A stretch of DNA of 64,000 bases, from positions 186,001-250,000 of the forward strand of contig BQMF02000344.1 in NCBI GenBank assembly GCA_027922465.2, given 5' to 3'. This document shows positions 33,408 through 45,400 of this stretch, one piece after another (position 1 is the first letter of the stretch; each line of letters begins with the position of its first letter). Below the pieces are notes generated by a model. It had not been told where the DNA came from. It did not search any database and saw nothing but the letters and a program-made list of their open reading frames with translations. This DNA comes from Turritopsis dohrnii. Lineage: Eukaryota > Cnidaria > Hydrozoa > Anthoathecata > Oceaniidae. Both the position numbers and the translations under genes were made by a program.

Positions 33408-34090
33408 TTTCAGTTTTTAAAAGTGTCTTTATATACAAAACCGCGCAAAGTACTTCAAGTGCTTCAAACAAACGTGTTGACAGGTTTTGCAATTCTTTCA
33501 GCTGTCGTGTCATTTTGCACCATCGATCTATTTGATATTTCTACAAAACCACACAACGTAAACATTACTAATAGTGTTATCATTCCTTCGCTGTGTTTGT
33601 GAAGTTTAAAACAAATACAAAAGATAAACAAACATTAAAGGACGTACCACATTATTCATGTGTTCTTGCATAATTTCATCCATAATTCATTAGCAAGTTT
33701 TGTTTTTCAGAAGCTTAGGAGTACTTATAATCTTTTCTACCGTACTTGTTGTTTTTCTCCGAGTCATGCATTATAACGGAAATCAACAAAGTGAAATTAA
33801 AATATTTCTTCCAACCTTACGTAAGGCTTTCTGAATAATTCCCGCCGTTAAAAATACATTCTTTGTTTATGACACATAAGAACACTTAATTTGTCTGCAC
33901 ACAAACAGTTTGTTTTTGAATAAACTGATATGTATCCTATGATACTGGCATTGTGATTTTTAGCAATGGAAAGGCTCTGAAAGATTCTACTGTTGTGAGC
34001 AGGTAACTCAATCTTTAAAAGGAGCTTAAGGATTAAGAGTACTTTGGGAAGCATCTGACAACTAAACCAAAACCTAGCTGAAAAAAAACA

Positions 34091-37000
34091 CTAAGTTCAT
34101 TTCCGTGTTTCAAAGCTGTTTTTCAATGAATTGAAATGACGATACCTATTGGTTTAGCGGTGTTACTGACGAACACTTGGGTTCGTGTTTGCAGGTATTT
34201 AACTCGTTTCCAAAGAATAAAAACGTTATCTGCAGAATGTTAGCTTTTTTCTATGCCAAATCAATCATGTTTTGTAGGTACAGTGAAATTTCCTTTAAGA
34301 CACACACAGGATGGAAACATCTTTGTAACAGACACGCTATTCCCAGCCACTACTAACCCAACATAAGGCGTAGGGCTCTCTTGGATAGGTAATCTTCCAT
34401 TCCCGTACTGTACGCTCAACAGACCTTAGTTTGCTTTCTTCGTCCTTGCTAATGGTATATAGAAACGTTTTGCTGGCAGGAATGATTTTCTCTTAAAGTA
34501 GAATACCATGTAAATTAAGTGTGTGGTTTCTCATCATTGAGCAAAACAGTACATGCCCTTTTTTCACCTCAGAATTCGTCTTTGCCAACGATTCATCATT
34601 AGCATCTAATTTGCTAAATTAACCTCAAAGAACTGAAGGAAATCATCACGATTACAGGAACTCTACTGGAGAATAATTTCTTAAAGGTAGAACTAAGGTG
34701 CAACATTTTCGTGCCTAATTGCAACGTATCTCCGTAAACATTTTGTAGTGGCACTACGCCACATTATTGATGCAAACGTTTTTTCTGGGCTTGCCATCGA
34801 AGACAGAAAAGAAAAACTGAAGACGAAAAATTTTATGAGAACACCAGCTTAAAAGAAACATTTTTCAAAGAAAACCCTTAAATTTTTTTTTAAATATTGT
34901 ATAGTCAACCTCAGAAAAAAGAGATAATTTGTAACTTGTAACTTGTCAGACTTCTTATTTATCAATTTTCTCTTTTAACCTAACAAAGGAACATTTAAAC
35001 CGTCTCTTGTTTACCTTGAAATAGAATACCATTTATGCCTGTCCTATTTTTGCGGAGTGGAGCTATGCGGAACGGAGCTCGTTTGGCAAGATCAAATATT
35101 GTCATCAAAATACTAACAGAGAGATACGTTCGGCTGCCGTAAATCGCTGAAAATCGCTTTCTTACAGTGCATACCAAAAATCTAATTTTTCTCGCTTACC
35201 TTTAATTTTCGCAAATTGTGATGTAGATATTAATATGATTGATCAAGCCCAAAAAGGTTCAGTGTATAGCTTAAGGGCAAAATTGTCGATCTGCACGGTG
35301 GCGGGCAGGCCAAAGTGGTTGGATTTGGAGTCAAGTAGACATTTTCCCCGGGAATGCTGCTCTTGGTTTGTTATGAACTTCAAACTGGGAAACTGGGAAT
35401 ATACCTCCATCCTTTACGATAACATTGTAAGTTGAATATTGAGAATTTAATACTTTTGAAAATTTAAATTCAGATCAAAGCTTCTGAACGTTGTGCATCT
35501 ATGCTCACAAGCTGTGTATCTGTGAGGAATAATGTTATTTCTTCTCCATTCCTTTTACTATCTCTCTAAGCAATGTTTATTCGACTTAATGTTGTATTTT
35601 GATCCACTTAACTGTTTTTATTACCACACACAACACATAACAAGACATAAAAGCCCAATGATGATGCTAAAATTTAATGTAATGTTTTTGTTTGACACCA
35701 TTACTTTCGTTGCCCCACAAACTTTTATTCATAATATAGGTCCTTTTAGAGATTTACCCATTTCGAATTCTTATTGCAAGCTTATTATTGTTCATGGGAA
35801 ATGATTTGCATGTTTCGTATATATATAAACTTAATGCTGACAGAGAATGTGTGTGCAGAAAAAAGTCGCTGTGATAATTTCTAATGTCTAAATCAATAAG
35901 ACATCAAAACAGTTAACATCATCATGGAATTTGTCTATTTAAAAGAGTACAATCTTAGTCGCTTTTTCTGATCAAATTGGACTGCTTAACAACAAAAAAT
36001 GTAGACAATATTTATCCATCTATACTAAAACATATTCTCTGATTTTGCATTGTTTGATCATTTGTTAAGTTATACACTGTCAATGTTCCTCATTGTGAAT
36101 GGCTTTCCTAATCACCTTAAATTAAAACATCTTCCAGCTGTCCGTAAATTCAAAACACTGCACATCATGTAACACAATACAAAACTATCCTTTCAGTTAT
36201 ATAATAATTATGTGTGTGCTTTTACATATAAGTATTCATGCTTTTAATGATAAAAAATTTCGTTAACTTTTGTGTTTGGAGTATTGAGAATTCCGTTCGT
36301 AATTAAGAAGATTGACGGTGCACACCAAATGTTTAAAGAATATGATTTACATACGTACACTGTGATATCTGAAAAAGATCAATGTAAGCTTTATATTTCG
36401 TACCCGCAAAATAAAGGATGTTTTATGTCCTACAATAAAGTTTCACATAGTGTCGATTACACTTTCACAATGCATATAAGATCAGAAATGCAATGTTATG
36501 TTGTAAAAATCGTTCAACCTTTTTTCGAATTTTTACAAACAGGTCATGAATGTCAACTTAGATCAAGAATGTTTATGAGTGCATGTCACATCGTTAATCA
36601 AACTAAAACAGAAATTCAGAACTTTTAAAGTTGATGAGTCACGTGCATATTCATTGTGATATCTGAAAGGATCAATGTATCCTTGATATTGTTTCGTAAC
36701 AACAAAATAAGGAATATTTAATGTCATTCAGATGTATTCCAGTTTATTGGCAGCTATATGCGTTATAAATTTCACGTAGTGTTAATTATCCTTCTTGACA
36801 ATGTCCTGGGAAATACATGATTAGAAATGTGATGTTTCATTTTGCAAATCATATAATCTTTTTTCACATTTCAAGTATGTCATATATATGTGATCTTTTA
36901 TTTTTCAAGCTTCAGCAGATTTTGCAGAAATCCTTTTGCCTGTTAGGGCATCTTGTTTAAATCTACGATGCCATTTATAATCAAAGATTTAATTACCTTG

Positions 37001-37126
37001 TGAAATTACTTTCGCGCTACGTCTTTCCTTCGTTCTAGCATGAAAAAAGAGGGTTGACGCTATTGCTTCTAGCTTTAAGTATAGGATGGTTTAAAGCTAA
37101 GGCTTTAAGCATTCTAACTAGCATGA
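34091..37126. other. Long stretch with no supportable gene
   Basis: AT-rich sequence. About 34990-35160 shares blocks with 465-500 and, inverted, with 22600-22700, so it is repeat-derived. A GC-richer patch at 35235-35430 is open for 66 codons and ends near a GTAAGT donor at 35429, but I recognise no domain. The 118-codon frame at 36272-36628 is the longest here; its composition is compatible with coding, but it has no recognisable motif or splice context. I see nothing else. Confidence 0.4.
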
Positions 37127-37900
37127 CCGCCGATATCCAGTACCTTATCGGGGAAAAAAAAGTCGGGGGTAAGTGACTAATTTTTTGGGCTAGTGACTAA
37201 AATTTTCCCCGACCAAATTTTCCCCCGACTTTTCAACACCCGTCCAAAAATTTCACCCGATTTTTCATTTCCCCGTCCAAAAATTTTCCCCGGTTTTTTT
37301 ACTCCCGCCCAAAACATTTCCCCGATTTTTTAGTCCCCGACCGAAACTTTTCCCCGATTTTTGATAATCTCAAGTAGAGTCTATCTATCGAATTTCGACT
37401 GGAATTATGACGGTCAAGCAAAGGAAGGGGAATCGAATGAAGTTGAATCAGTCAATGAGGACGATACAGATTTTTCTGTTACGATTAAGGGAAACAAAAT
37501 TGATGTCAGTGAAAATAAAATGGATGTCAGTGAAGATATAATTGATGTTTGTGAAAGCAATATGGATGCCAGTGATGAAAATAATGACGATCAAACCTCA
37601 AAAACTGCTATTGTATTAGATTGAACTCTTAATTAGTTATTTTGTAATATAATTTTTAGTTCAAATTGAAAGTGTCGACAAAAATTGTGTTCCATTTTCT
37701 ACTTGTATTGCAAATTTTGGTCAGGGAAAAGTGACTTTTTTAGAAATTTTAGTCGGGGAAAAGCGACTAATTTCGAAATTTTGGTCGGGGAAAAGTGACT
37801 AAAATTTCTCGAGGTGACTAAATTTTTCCCCGACCAAAATTTTCCCCGACTAAAATAAATCCCGACTTTTTATTCCCCGATAAGGTATTAGATTCGGCGG
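37127..37900. mobile_element. 774-bp foldback-type element with TTTTCCCCGAC repeats
   Basis: The outer ends are inverted (CCGCCG…TACCTTATCGGGGAA at 37127 and its complement ending at 37900). Both subterminal zones are filled with many copies of TTTTCCCCGACCAAAAT in either orientation. The central part (37361-37624) is an 87-codon acidic frame with an internal repeat of the type N-K-x-D-V-S-E. No transposase is seen and no clear target duplication was found. Confidence 0.6.
37361..37624 (+). CDS. Small acidic repeat ORF inside the foldback element
   Basis: 87 codons, strongly acidic. A short unit (I-D-V-S-E-N-K-M-D-V-S-E, then D-I-I-D-V-C-E, then N-M-D-A-S-D-E) is repeated about four times. 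It has no known domain. It is wholly inside the TIR element, so it may be a remnant of a captured or element-encoded exon, or a chance frame sustained by short tandem repeats. Confidence 0.25.
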   Translation: MIISSRVYLSNFDWNYDGQAKEGESNEVESVNEDDTDFSVTIKGNKIDVSENKMDVSEDIIDVCESNMDASDENNDDQTSKTAIVLD

Positions 37901-38135
37901 AGATTTTATGAAATAAAATTTTTTCTGTATTTTGCACGTTCATTCAAAACTTTTTAAGACAACACCGAACTAAGGATTTATTTCCATCATTTAATGTTTT
38001 TCGTATTAAATCACTTATGTTCCAAGTCTGTAAGAACCATTACTACGTCCTTTCACCACGCAAATGATAAGTCATTTTGATTTTACATTGAAAGTTTACT
38101 CGAAATTTTTGTGCTAAATTCACATGGAGTTGTTT

Positions 38136-38819
38136 CTATGGAGACGCGCTTATTTTGAAACCCGTGTATTCTTTTATAGAGTCTTCGACAAAGTTTTTAT
38201 GTGATAAACTTGAAGCATTCTTTTTTGCATGAAAAGGACTTGGTTTTTCTCTGAAGGGAAGAGAGTATCCATTTTTTATCACATTGAGAACCGTTTTCGA
38301 AGCCTTAAGTTCATTTTCCCAATAACCGGCGTTTTGCTTAAGTCTGCCTGCAACTATGCATTCCTGAGTACCCTCTCCTAAAAAATCCAAAAATAATCGA
38401 ACTAGGGATGAAAGTTACTGCTAGCTCAAGTTAATGAATAAATAGCAATAATAAATACAACTGGTTTCAAAGTTGAAAATAACACGATAGCTCAATTTCT
38501 TACAAAAGAGAGGCATTAGCTTTTCGAGCCATTTCGTCCATGGTTCGCGAGAAAACAGTTCTTTGCCATGTGACCTAACCTTTATAAAATTTCCTGCATT
38601 AAGTTCTTCGGTAGCCTCATCGAAACACTCCAACACGTCTTGTTGATGCTCGTACATTTTTCTGTTACCTTGTTTTCGAAAGTTGATGCTGTCGGCTTTC
38701 CGTTCTTCTTTCATTTTAGACTTCATCTTTTCGAGCTGGAACTTTTGGCCTTTGAGTGCCTGGACACGATCCATAGCGGCTTCGATAAGCCCAGTGATGT
38801 CTTCTTTTGTGATGAACAT
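38136..38819 (-). pseudogene. DIRS-like retroelement fragment
   Basis: Two minus-strand frames abut. 38819-38421 begins M-F-I-T-K-E-D-I and contains F-R-K-Q-G-N-R-K-M-Y-E-H-Q-Q, like the N-terminal ORF of DIRS/tyrosine-recombinase retroelements. 38390-38136 contains Y-W-E-N-E-L-K-A-S-K-T-V-L-N-V-I-K-N-G-Y followed by L-P-F, the segment that precedes the reverse transcriptase in DIRS elements. The reverse transcriptase, RNase H and recombinase that should follow are absent, so this is an internally deleted, truncated copy. The family assignment is from memory of the motif pattern. Confidence 0.5.
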
Positions 38820-38918
38820 GGTGAATCGTGAAAACAGTTAAACTTAAAGCTTGACACACGTACTGTTAACGCCTCAGAGACATTTTCCAACATGTGCTTC
38901 CTTTTTATATCGTTTACT

Positions 38919-38952
38919 GCGCATGCGATTAATTACATTAATACGCATGCGC
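38919..38952. repeat. GC-rich inverted repeat upstream of the DIRS-like fragment
   Basis: GCGCATGCG (38919-38927) and CGCATGCGC (38944-38952) are perfectly inverted around an AT-rich ATTAATTACATTAATA centre. DIRS elements carry inverted terminal repeats, so this may be part of one, about 100 bp before the first ATG. Confidence 0.4.
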
Positions 38953-39119
38953 GCCCTCCTCCTTACTCTCCGTCCAGAGTTGATAAGAAACTGCGTTTCC
39001 GACTATCTTCGACTGTCGGAAACTACGCAAAGATTCACTCAACACTCAACACATTAACCAGAAGTTTCTGCACGGACTGTAAAATAACTTTTTACTCTGG
39101 GGGGATGTGGCATACATAA

Positions 39120-39998
39120 TCAGTTGTAGGATACACCAATGAAAATATTTACAAATTAATTTGCAAAAGAACGTATTTACAATACAAAATACTCACGTTA
39201 AGAAAGCAGTACCCAGAAAAATAAAAACAAAACATTTCTAACAATTTAAACAGTTGCAACATGATGATCTTACACTAAAATGTTCATCACCACTGATGTA
39301 CAAAATGAAATATTCTGGCTAACAAAGGAAGCGCCAAATCCAGAGCATTTATCGAATCCATATAAAACATTAGAATAATCGATACTCTACTTTGCTTTTG
39401 AGTTTGAATGAAAGTTGCAGATTTTATGAATTTTTCCAGGAAACCGAACTAACCTCGTTTCCCTACACACCAGTCAGTCAATCGAATGAAGTTAAGGCGT
39501 TCAGAAACGGGAATATGAATATGAATATGGTGCTAATAAACGGTGGCAACAAACTGCAGCATTACATACTGACACCTAGACGGGACATGAAAGATCTTCC
39601 TCACCAAAAGATATAAATACATCCATTTAGTTTTACACTCAGACTAACACTTAGCTGCACAAACGATGTGTTCCGTTAATAAGAATATGGTATCAATACG
39701 AATATAATGTAACTAATATACTGTAATGAAATAATTAAGTAAAAAATAGAAATAGGCAGAAAACTACAAAACAAACTTCTATGAATCTATGAGACGGTAT
39801 ATCAAAAAATTTATCTATATTTATAAAACATGTCAACGTATTAAACAGTTTCTCAAAACCTGCTCATAGCACAAAATCTTCACAAAATATCTTTGTATAA
39901 AACAGAGATATGTATGTTTTTTTACATATCTCTGTATAAAAGCATTCGATCTTCTTCCCTGGAACAATGATTGAAGTCATCAGAATATCCTATTCTTC
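39120..39998. other. Intergenic
   Basis: No gene is seen. A 13-bp-arm hairpin (ACAGAGATATGTA / TACATATCTCTGT) lies at 39902-39935. Confidence 0.35.
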
Positions 39999-40033
39999 TT
40001 ATATGGTAAAGTGGCCAGGATTTTCATCTTGAT
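39999..40033 (-). CDS. Possible last exon of the TPR gene
   Basis: A good acceptor (TTACTTCGTTTCAG, minus strand) precedes D-Q-D-E-N-P-G-H-F-T-I and a TAA. The entry phase is exactly that left by the phase-1 TPR exons further right, so it could end that transcript. It is only 35 bp and could be chance. Confidence 0.3.
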
Positions 40034-40133
40034 CTGAAACGAAGTAAATGAAGCAATAAAGAAACAAAACAACTGGTGAAGAAATACTGATTGATATAAC
40101 ACACCAACTCCGCCTTGTTCTGATGTGATATTA

Positions 40134-40542
40134 GGGACCTTACGAAACTACGACGGCAACGTGGACGACGACGTGAAGCAAACAAAAGATTCACTTTACT
40201 CCATAGATTTGCTTTAGAATGGAAGTCATTTCACACTATACTATTGGGAAATGTTTTTAATTTTACTAATATCATTATTAGATTTGCACGTTCTACACAC
40301 AACGAGAAAAGTAATATTTTGATGTCGCACTGAAAACGAAGACGTGAGAAAAGCAGTACTTCTGATAAATTTTCCTTGGTTCCTTCATGATTCTGTCTCT
40401 CAAAGTTCATAAAACAAACTTCAAAGGCATTATAAATAAACTTCTTAACCCAAGTGTATAGTTTCTGATCTTTTGTGATTCATTGAAAATGAATATCTTG
40501 TACGTCGTCGTCCACGTTGCCGTCATACTTTCGTAAGTTCCC
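40134..40542. mobile_element. 409-bp TA-flanked MITE
   Basis: Inverted ends of about 42 bp begin GGGACCTTACGAAACTACGACGG at the left and, complemented, GGGAACTTACGAAAGTATGACGG at the right, with TA on both sides (40132-40133 and 40543-40544). The subterminal part holds GGCAACGTGGACGACGAC. It is non-coding. GGG-termini with a TA duplication are compatible with ISL2EU or mariner-type elements. Confidence 0.65.
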
Positions 40543-42604
40543 TAATTTCATACAGACGAGAAAACTGGTTAACCTTCTAAAAAAAGCTGATGTCTATTTG
40601 GCCTCATCTATGTTTGTGAAAGTTTAAAAGAACTTTGAAGTGTCACCATATGGGAATAAGTGAGGCCAGTTGACACTCACCCCGGCGATATTTGATAAGC
40701 AAATTGCCCAAATACTACAATAATACCATGCAAAGTTTCAGACATTTCTGCTATGGGTTAGAGAAGTGTTAACCCTATGACGTGACGTCACCGAAATAAT
40801 CAATGACAGCCGACCAGCTGTTACCCTCGGACATTTTCGGCAACCTTTTGACCAATTATCTCCTAACCACATAGGCTTTCTCTAAGCAAAATTTCAACAA
40901 TTAATCAGATGGGTTTAGCTGCTGTAAAATTCCGGGTCCTTGCTGAGAAACTGACCCAGAACAACTCTACAGCAAACTCACTGTGTCCCATATAGAAGAT
41001 ACACAAATATAAAAAAATATAGAATTTAAATTCTCATTATCACATTAAAATTTTTGTATTTGCCCATTTGTTTATTTTTGACAGGAACTGTAGAAAATTG
41101 AAAAACACTTCATTTCTATGCAGAAATCCCACTATCTCAATAAAGGAAATACACAAACGCATTAATATCCTAACCATAAAATTTCGATTCTCATTATCAC
41201 ACCAGAATTTTTTTATTTTCCTCTATTCGGATGCAGACTTGAAATACTTTTTCAATATACACATTTATCATAATACTAACTAGTTTCAGTCGAATTTTTA
41301 GCGAAAAAGTACAGTTTCCAAAAGAAACAACCTACAATCGTCAAATGGTTGTACTTATGTGAAGTTATGAATCTAAGCACTACCTTGAACACTACTTGAA
41401 CATATTAGTATATTCATGACATAATTACACAATAGGTAGCCTATCAAACAAAATCAAGCGTCACATGTATTAGGTTACATCACCTCAATCATTGTTAAGA
41501 AAAGGAATGTCTCGTAATATGAGGAATATCATAATATCAAGTACTACTAAAACAAATGTAAATACAAGTTCAACTTTTTTCCTTCATTACTAAAGAAATC
41601 CCTTAAACTTTCTTGAAAGGGATGTATCGCAATATAAGGAATACTTATGTGAAATCTAATTAAAGTATAACTACCCTTACAGGAACCTTTATAGTTTACG
41701 AAATTTCTTTATAGCCCAGCTTCCTCTAATATCTTCCAGGAAGGAAAAGTGATTTCAATGTGAAACACGATGTTTAACTCGACAAGGTGAAAGAATACCA
41801 ACACACAGGGGCCGTGAATAAGTTCATATTTGCCTCATTGAGATAAATGATATTTTCCCATCACATGTTCATAGGACAATTACCACAAACAAGAACCCAA
41901 TACATTATGTCCGTTTCATACACTTGGGAAAATGATTCCTTCAAAAACCGTCTCTAGAAAAACTAATTTCGCTCAAAAATGCAGTTCCAAAATTTCAATC
42001 CAATGTCATAGTTCCACTAGACTCTGCTATGTAGGGACTTATAACAAAATTAACGGTTTATTAGAACTGTAGAAATCCGGAGCATCCTTAGCAAATAATG
42101 TTGAAGTTTACTATAAACAGGAACTTTAGAAAATCGAAAAAAAAAATAAAGAAAATCCACTTTGTCCTATAAACGAAATACACAAACAGAGCAATACACA
42201 AACCACAAAATTTCAATACTCATTATTACAGCAAAAATTTTTTATTTTCCATTATTCCGGTGCACACTTGAAACACTTTTTCAATATATATACACATTTA
42301 TCATGATACTAACTAGTTTCATTCGATTTCGTAGCGAAAAAGTTAGTCCAAAAGAAACAACCCACAATCATCAAATGGTTGTACTTATGTGAAATTATGA
42401 ATCTAAGCACTACCTTTAACAATTAGTACATTCATGACATTATTACACAATAGGTAACCTTTCAAACAAATTCAAGTGTCACATGTATTAGGTTACGAAT
42501 CTTAAACAGAAACATTCACAATCCCTTAAACTTTCTTGACATTACTAACAAATAAAATGACAAAATACTCATATTTAAAAAAACAGAAAGAGGGTATTAG
42601 ATAC

Positions 42605-42730
42605 CTTTCTTGTCAAAACAGAATGCTAAATCGTGCTTTGTAGTCAAAGTATCTGGGTGTTCCTCCCCAAGTGCGGACTTTCGAGATTCTAACACCTGGC
42701 TATATAAATTTATTGCTTGATCGTGATCAC
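42605..42730 (-). CDS. TPR exon 3 of array (diverged end)
   Basis: 126 bp, phase 1-1, between TTTTTTAG and GTATCT. It encodes G-D-H-D-Q-A-I-N-L-Y-S-Q-V-L-E-S-R-K, then A-L-G-E-E-H-P-D-T-L-T-T-K-H-D-L-A-F, one complete 42-residue TPR of the NPHP3/kinesin-light-chain type (helix A, helix B, with the E-E-H-P-D-T-L turn). These repeats form protein-interaction solenoids. Compared with its two neighbours, the second helix has changed (F-C-F-D-K-K-G instead of A-S-L-R-E-K-G). It is the most downstream TPR exon seen in the transcript direction. Confidence 0.7.
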
Positions 42731-43710
42731 CTAAAAAATAAATAAAAGAAAGTATAAGAAGTTTCAAGAGGAAAACCAATTAAAGCATAACCGCCCTTTT
42801 ATAGTTTACGAAATTTCATTATAGCTCAGCTTCCTCTAATATCTTCCAGGAAGAAAAAGTGTTTTCAATGTGAAACACGATGTTTAACTCGACAAGGTGA
42901 AAGAATACAAGCACAGGGGCCGTGAATAAGTTCAAATTTGCCTCATTCAGATAAATGATATTTTCCCATCACATGTTCATAGGACAATTGCCACAAACAA
43001 GAACCCAATACATTATGTCGGTTTCATACACTTGGGAAAATGATTCCTTCAAAAACCGTCTCTATAAAAACTAATTTCGCTCAAAAATGCTGTTCCAAAA
43101 TTTCAATCCAATGTCATAGTTCCACTAGACTCTGCTATGTAGGGACTTATAACAAAATTTACGGTTTATTAGAACTGTAGAAATCCGGAGCATCCTTAGC
43201 AAATAATGTTGAAGTTTACTACAAACAGGAACTTTAGAAAATCGAAAAAAAAATAAAGAAAATCCACCTTGTCCTACAAACGAAATACACAAACAGAGCA
43301 ATACACAAACCATAAAATTTCAATACTCATTATTACATCAAAAATTTTTTATTTTCCTTTATTCCGGTGCACACTTGAGACACTTTTTCAATATATATAC
43401 ACATTTATCATGATACTAACTAGTTTCATTCCATTTCGTAGCGAAAAAGTTAGTCCAAAAGAAACAACCTACAATCAACAAATGGTTGTACTTATGTGAA
43501 ATTATGAATCTAAGCACTACCTTTAACAATTAGTACATTCATGACATTATTACACAATAGGTAACCTTTCAAACAAATTCAAGTGTCACATGTATTAGGT
43601 TACGAATCTTAAACAGAAACATTCACAATCCCTTAAACTTTCTTGACATTACTAACAAATCAAATGACAAAATACTCATATTTCAAAAAAAGAAAGAGGG
43701 TATTAGATAC

Positions 43711-43836
43711 CTTTCTCTCGCAAACTGGCTGCTAAATTGTTCTTTGCAGCCAAAGTGTCTGGGTGTTCCTCCCCAAGTACAGACTTTCGAGATTCTAACA
43801 CCTGGCTAAGTAAATTTATTGCTTGATCGTGATCAC
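43711..43836 (-). CDS. TPR exon 2 of array
   Basis: 126 bp, phase 1-1, encoding one 42-residue TPR (G-D-H-D-Q-A-I-N-L-L-S-Q-V-L…, ending A-A-S-L-R-E-K-G). It differs from the exon at 44826 by a single visible amino acid (N for H in A-K-N-N-L). Since all exons have symmetric phase, any number can be spliced in or out without shifting the frame. Confidence 0.75.
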
Positions 43837-44825
43837 CTAAAAAATAAATAAAATAAAGTATAGGAAGTTTCAAGAGGAAAACTGATTAAAGTATAACTAC
43901 CCTTACAGGAATCTTTATAGTTTACGAAATTTCATTATAGCCCAGCTTCCTCTATTATCTTCCAGGAAGAAAAAGTGATTTAAATGTGAAACACCAGGTT
44001 TAACTCGACAAGGTGAAAGAATACCAACACAGGGGCTCTGAATAAGTTCATATTTGCCTCATTGAGATAAGTGATATTTCCCCTCACACGTTCATAGGAG
44101 AATTGCCACAAACAAGAACCCAATACATTATTTCGGTTTCATACACGTGGGAAAATGATTCCTTCAAAAACCGTCTCTAGAAAAACTAATTTCGCTCAAA
44201 AATGCAGTTCCAAAATTTCAATCCAATGTCATAGTTCCACTAGACTCTGCTATGTAGGGACTTATAACAAAATTTACGGTTTATTAGAACTGTAGAAATC
44301 CGGAGCATCCTTAGCAAATAATGTTGAAGTTTACTATAAACAGTAACTTTAGAAACTCGAAAAAAAAATAAATAAAATCCACTTTGTCCTATAAACGAAA
44401 TACACAAACAGAGCAATACACAAACCACAAAATTTCAATACTCATTATTACAGCAAAAATTTTTTATTTTCCATTATTCCGGTGCACACTTGAAACACTT
44501 TTTCAATATATATACACATTTATCATGATACTAACTAGTTTCATTCGATTTCGTAGCGAAAAAGTTAGTCCAAAAGAAACAACCCACAATCATCAAATGG
44601 TTGTACTTATGTGAAATTATGAATCTAAGCACTACCTTTAACAATTAGTACATTCATGACATTATTACACAATAGGTAACCTTTCAAACAAATTCAAGTG
44701 TGACATGTATCAGGTTACGAATCTTAAACAGAAACATTCACAATCCCTTAAACTTTCTTGACATTACTAACAAATCAAATGACAAAATACTCATATTTCA
44801 AAAAAAGAAAGAGGGTATTAGATAC

Positions 44826-44951
44826 CTTTCTCTCGCAAACTGGCTGCTAAATTGTGCTTTGCAGCCAAAGTGTCTGGGTGTTCCTCCCCAAGTACAGACT
44901 TTCGAGATTCTAACACCTGGCTAAGTAAATTTATTGCTTGATCGTGATCAC
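44826..44951 (-). CDS. TPR exon 1 of array
   Basis: 126 bp, phase 1-1, encoding one 42-residue TPR almost identical to the exon at 43711. It is the most upstream TPR exon recognised. In animals such repeats often follow a P-loop (NB-ARC/NACHT-like) or kinesin-type region, but no upstream exon of this kind is visible in the window, so the parent gene is unknown and may be a fragment. Confidence 0.75.
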
Positions 44952-45400
44952 CTAAAAATAAATAAAGAAAGTATAGAAGTTTCAAGTGGAAATCTAATTA
45001 AAGTATAACTTCCCTTACAGGAACCTTCAGCTTCTTCTATGAACTTCCAGAAATAAAAAGTGATTTCAGTGTGAAACACAATGTTTAACTCAATAAGGTG
45101 AAAAAATACCAACACAGAGGCTGTGAATAATTTCATATTTGCGTCATTTAAATAAACAAATGTTTTCCCATCACATGTTCATAGCAGAATTAACACTTAA
45201 AAGAATGCAATCTATTATAACCGTTTGATACACGTGTGAAAACGATTCCTTCAAAAACTGTCTTTAGAAAAACTCAATTCGCTAAAAGAGACCATTCCTA
45301 AATTTCAATATAATGTCATAGTTCTACTAGACTCTGCTATGTTAGGACTGACAACAAAATTAATGGTTTATAAGAATACGCAAATCCGTACTTCAAAAAC

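Larger units (their letters stand above)
29125..34090. repeat. Segmental duplication unit B (contains arminin-like gene 4)
   Basis: This is the second copy of the unit at 22960-29041, in direct orientation, covering the 3' flank, the gene and roughly 0.7 kb of its 5' flank. Its private features are a 717-bp TIR element at 30699-31415 and a hairpin at 29882-29963. The 5' flank outside coding sequence is still clearly alignable. Confidence 0.75.
41070..45400. repeat. Tandem ~1.1-kb repeat array with TPR exons
   Basis: A unit of 1106-1115 bp is repeated head-to-tail. Three full units carry a TPR exon (42605, 43711, 44826). A partial unit at 41070-41700 keeps the intron-type sequence but lacks a TPR exon, and a shortened, more diverged unit extends from 44975 to about 45400. 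Intronic DNA between exons is nearly as conserved as the exons, indicating recent duplication or gene conversion. The 71- to 76-codon plus-strand frames repeating at 41068, 42162, 43269 and 44384 are by-products of this repetition. Confidence 0.85.

Noticed and set aside
41068..44614. Repeated 71- to 76-codon plus-strand frames
   Set aside because: Their recurrence reflects the 1.1-kb tandem unit; they lie in introns of the minus-strand TPR exons and have no domain.
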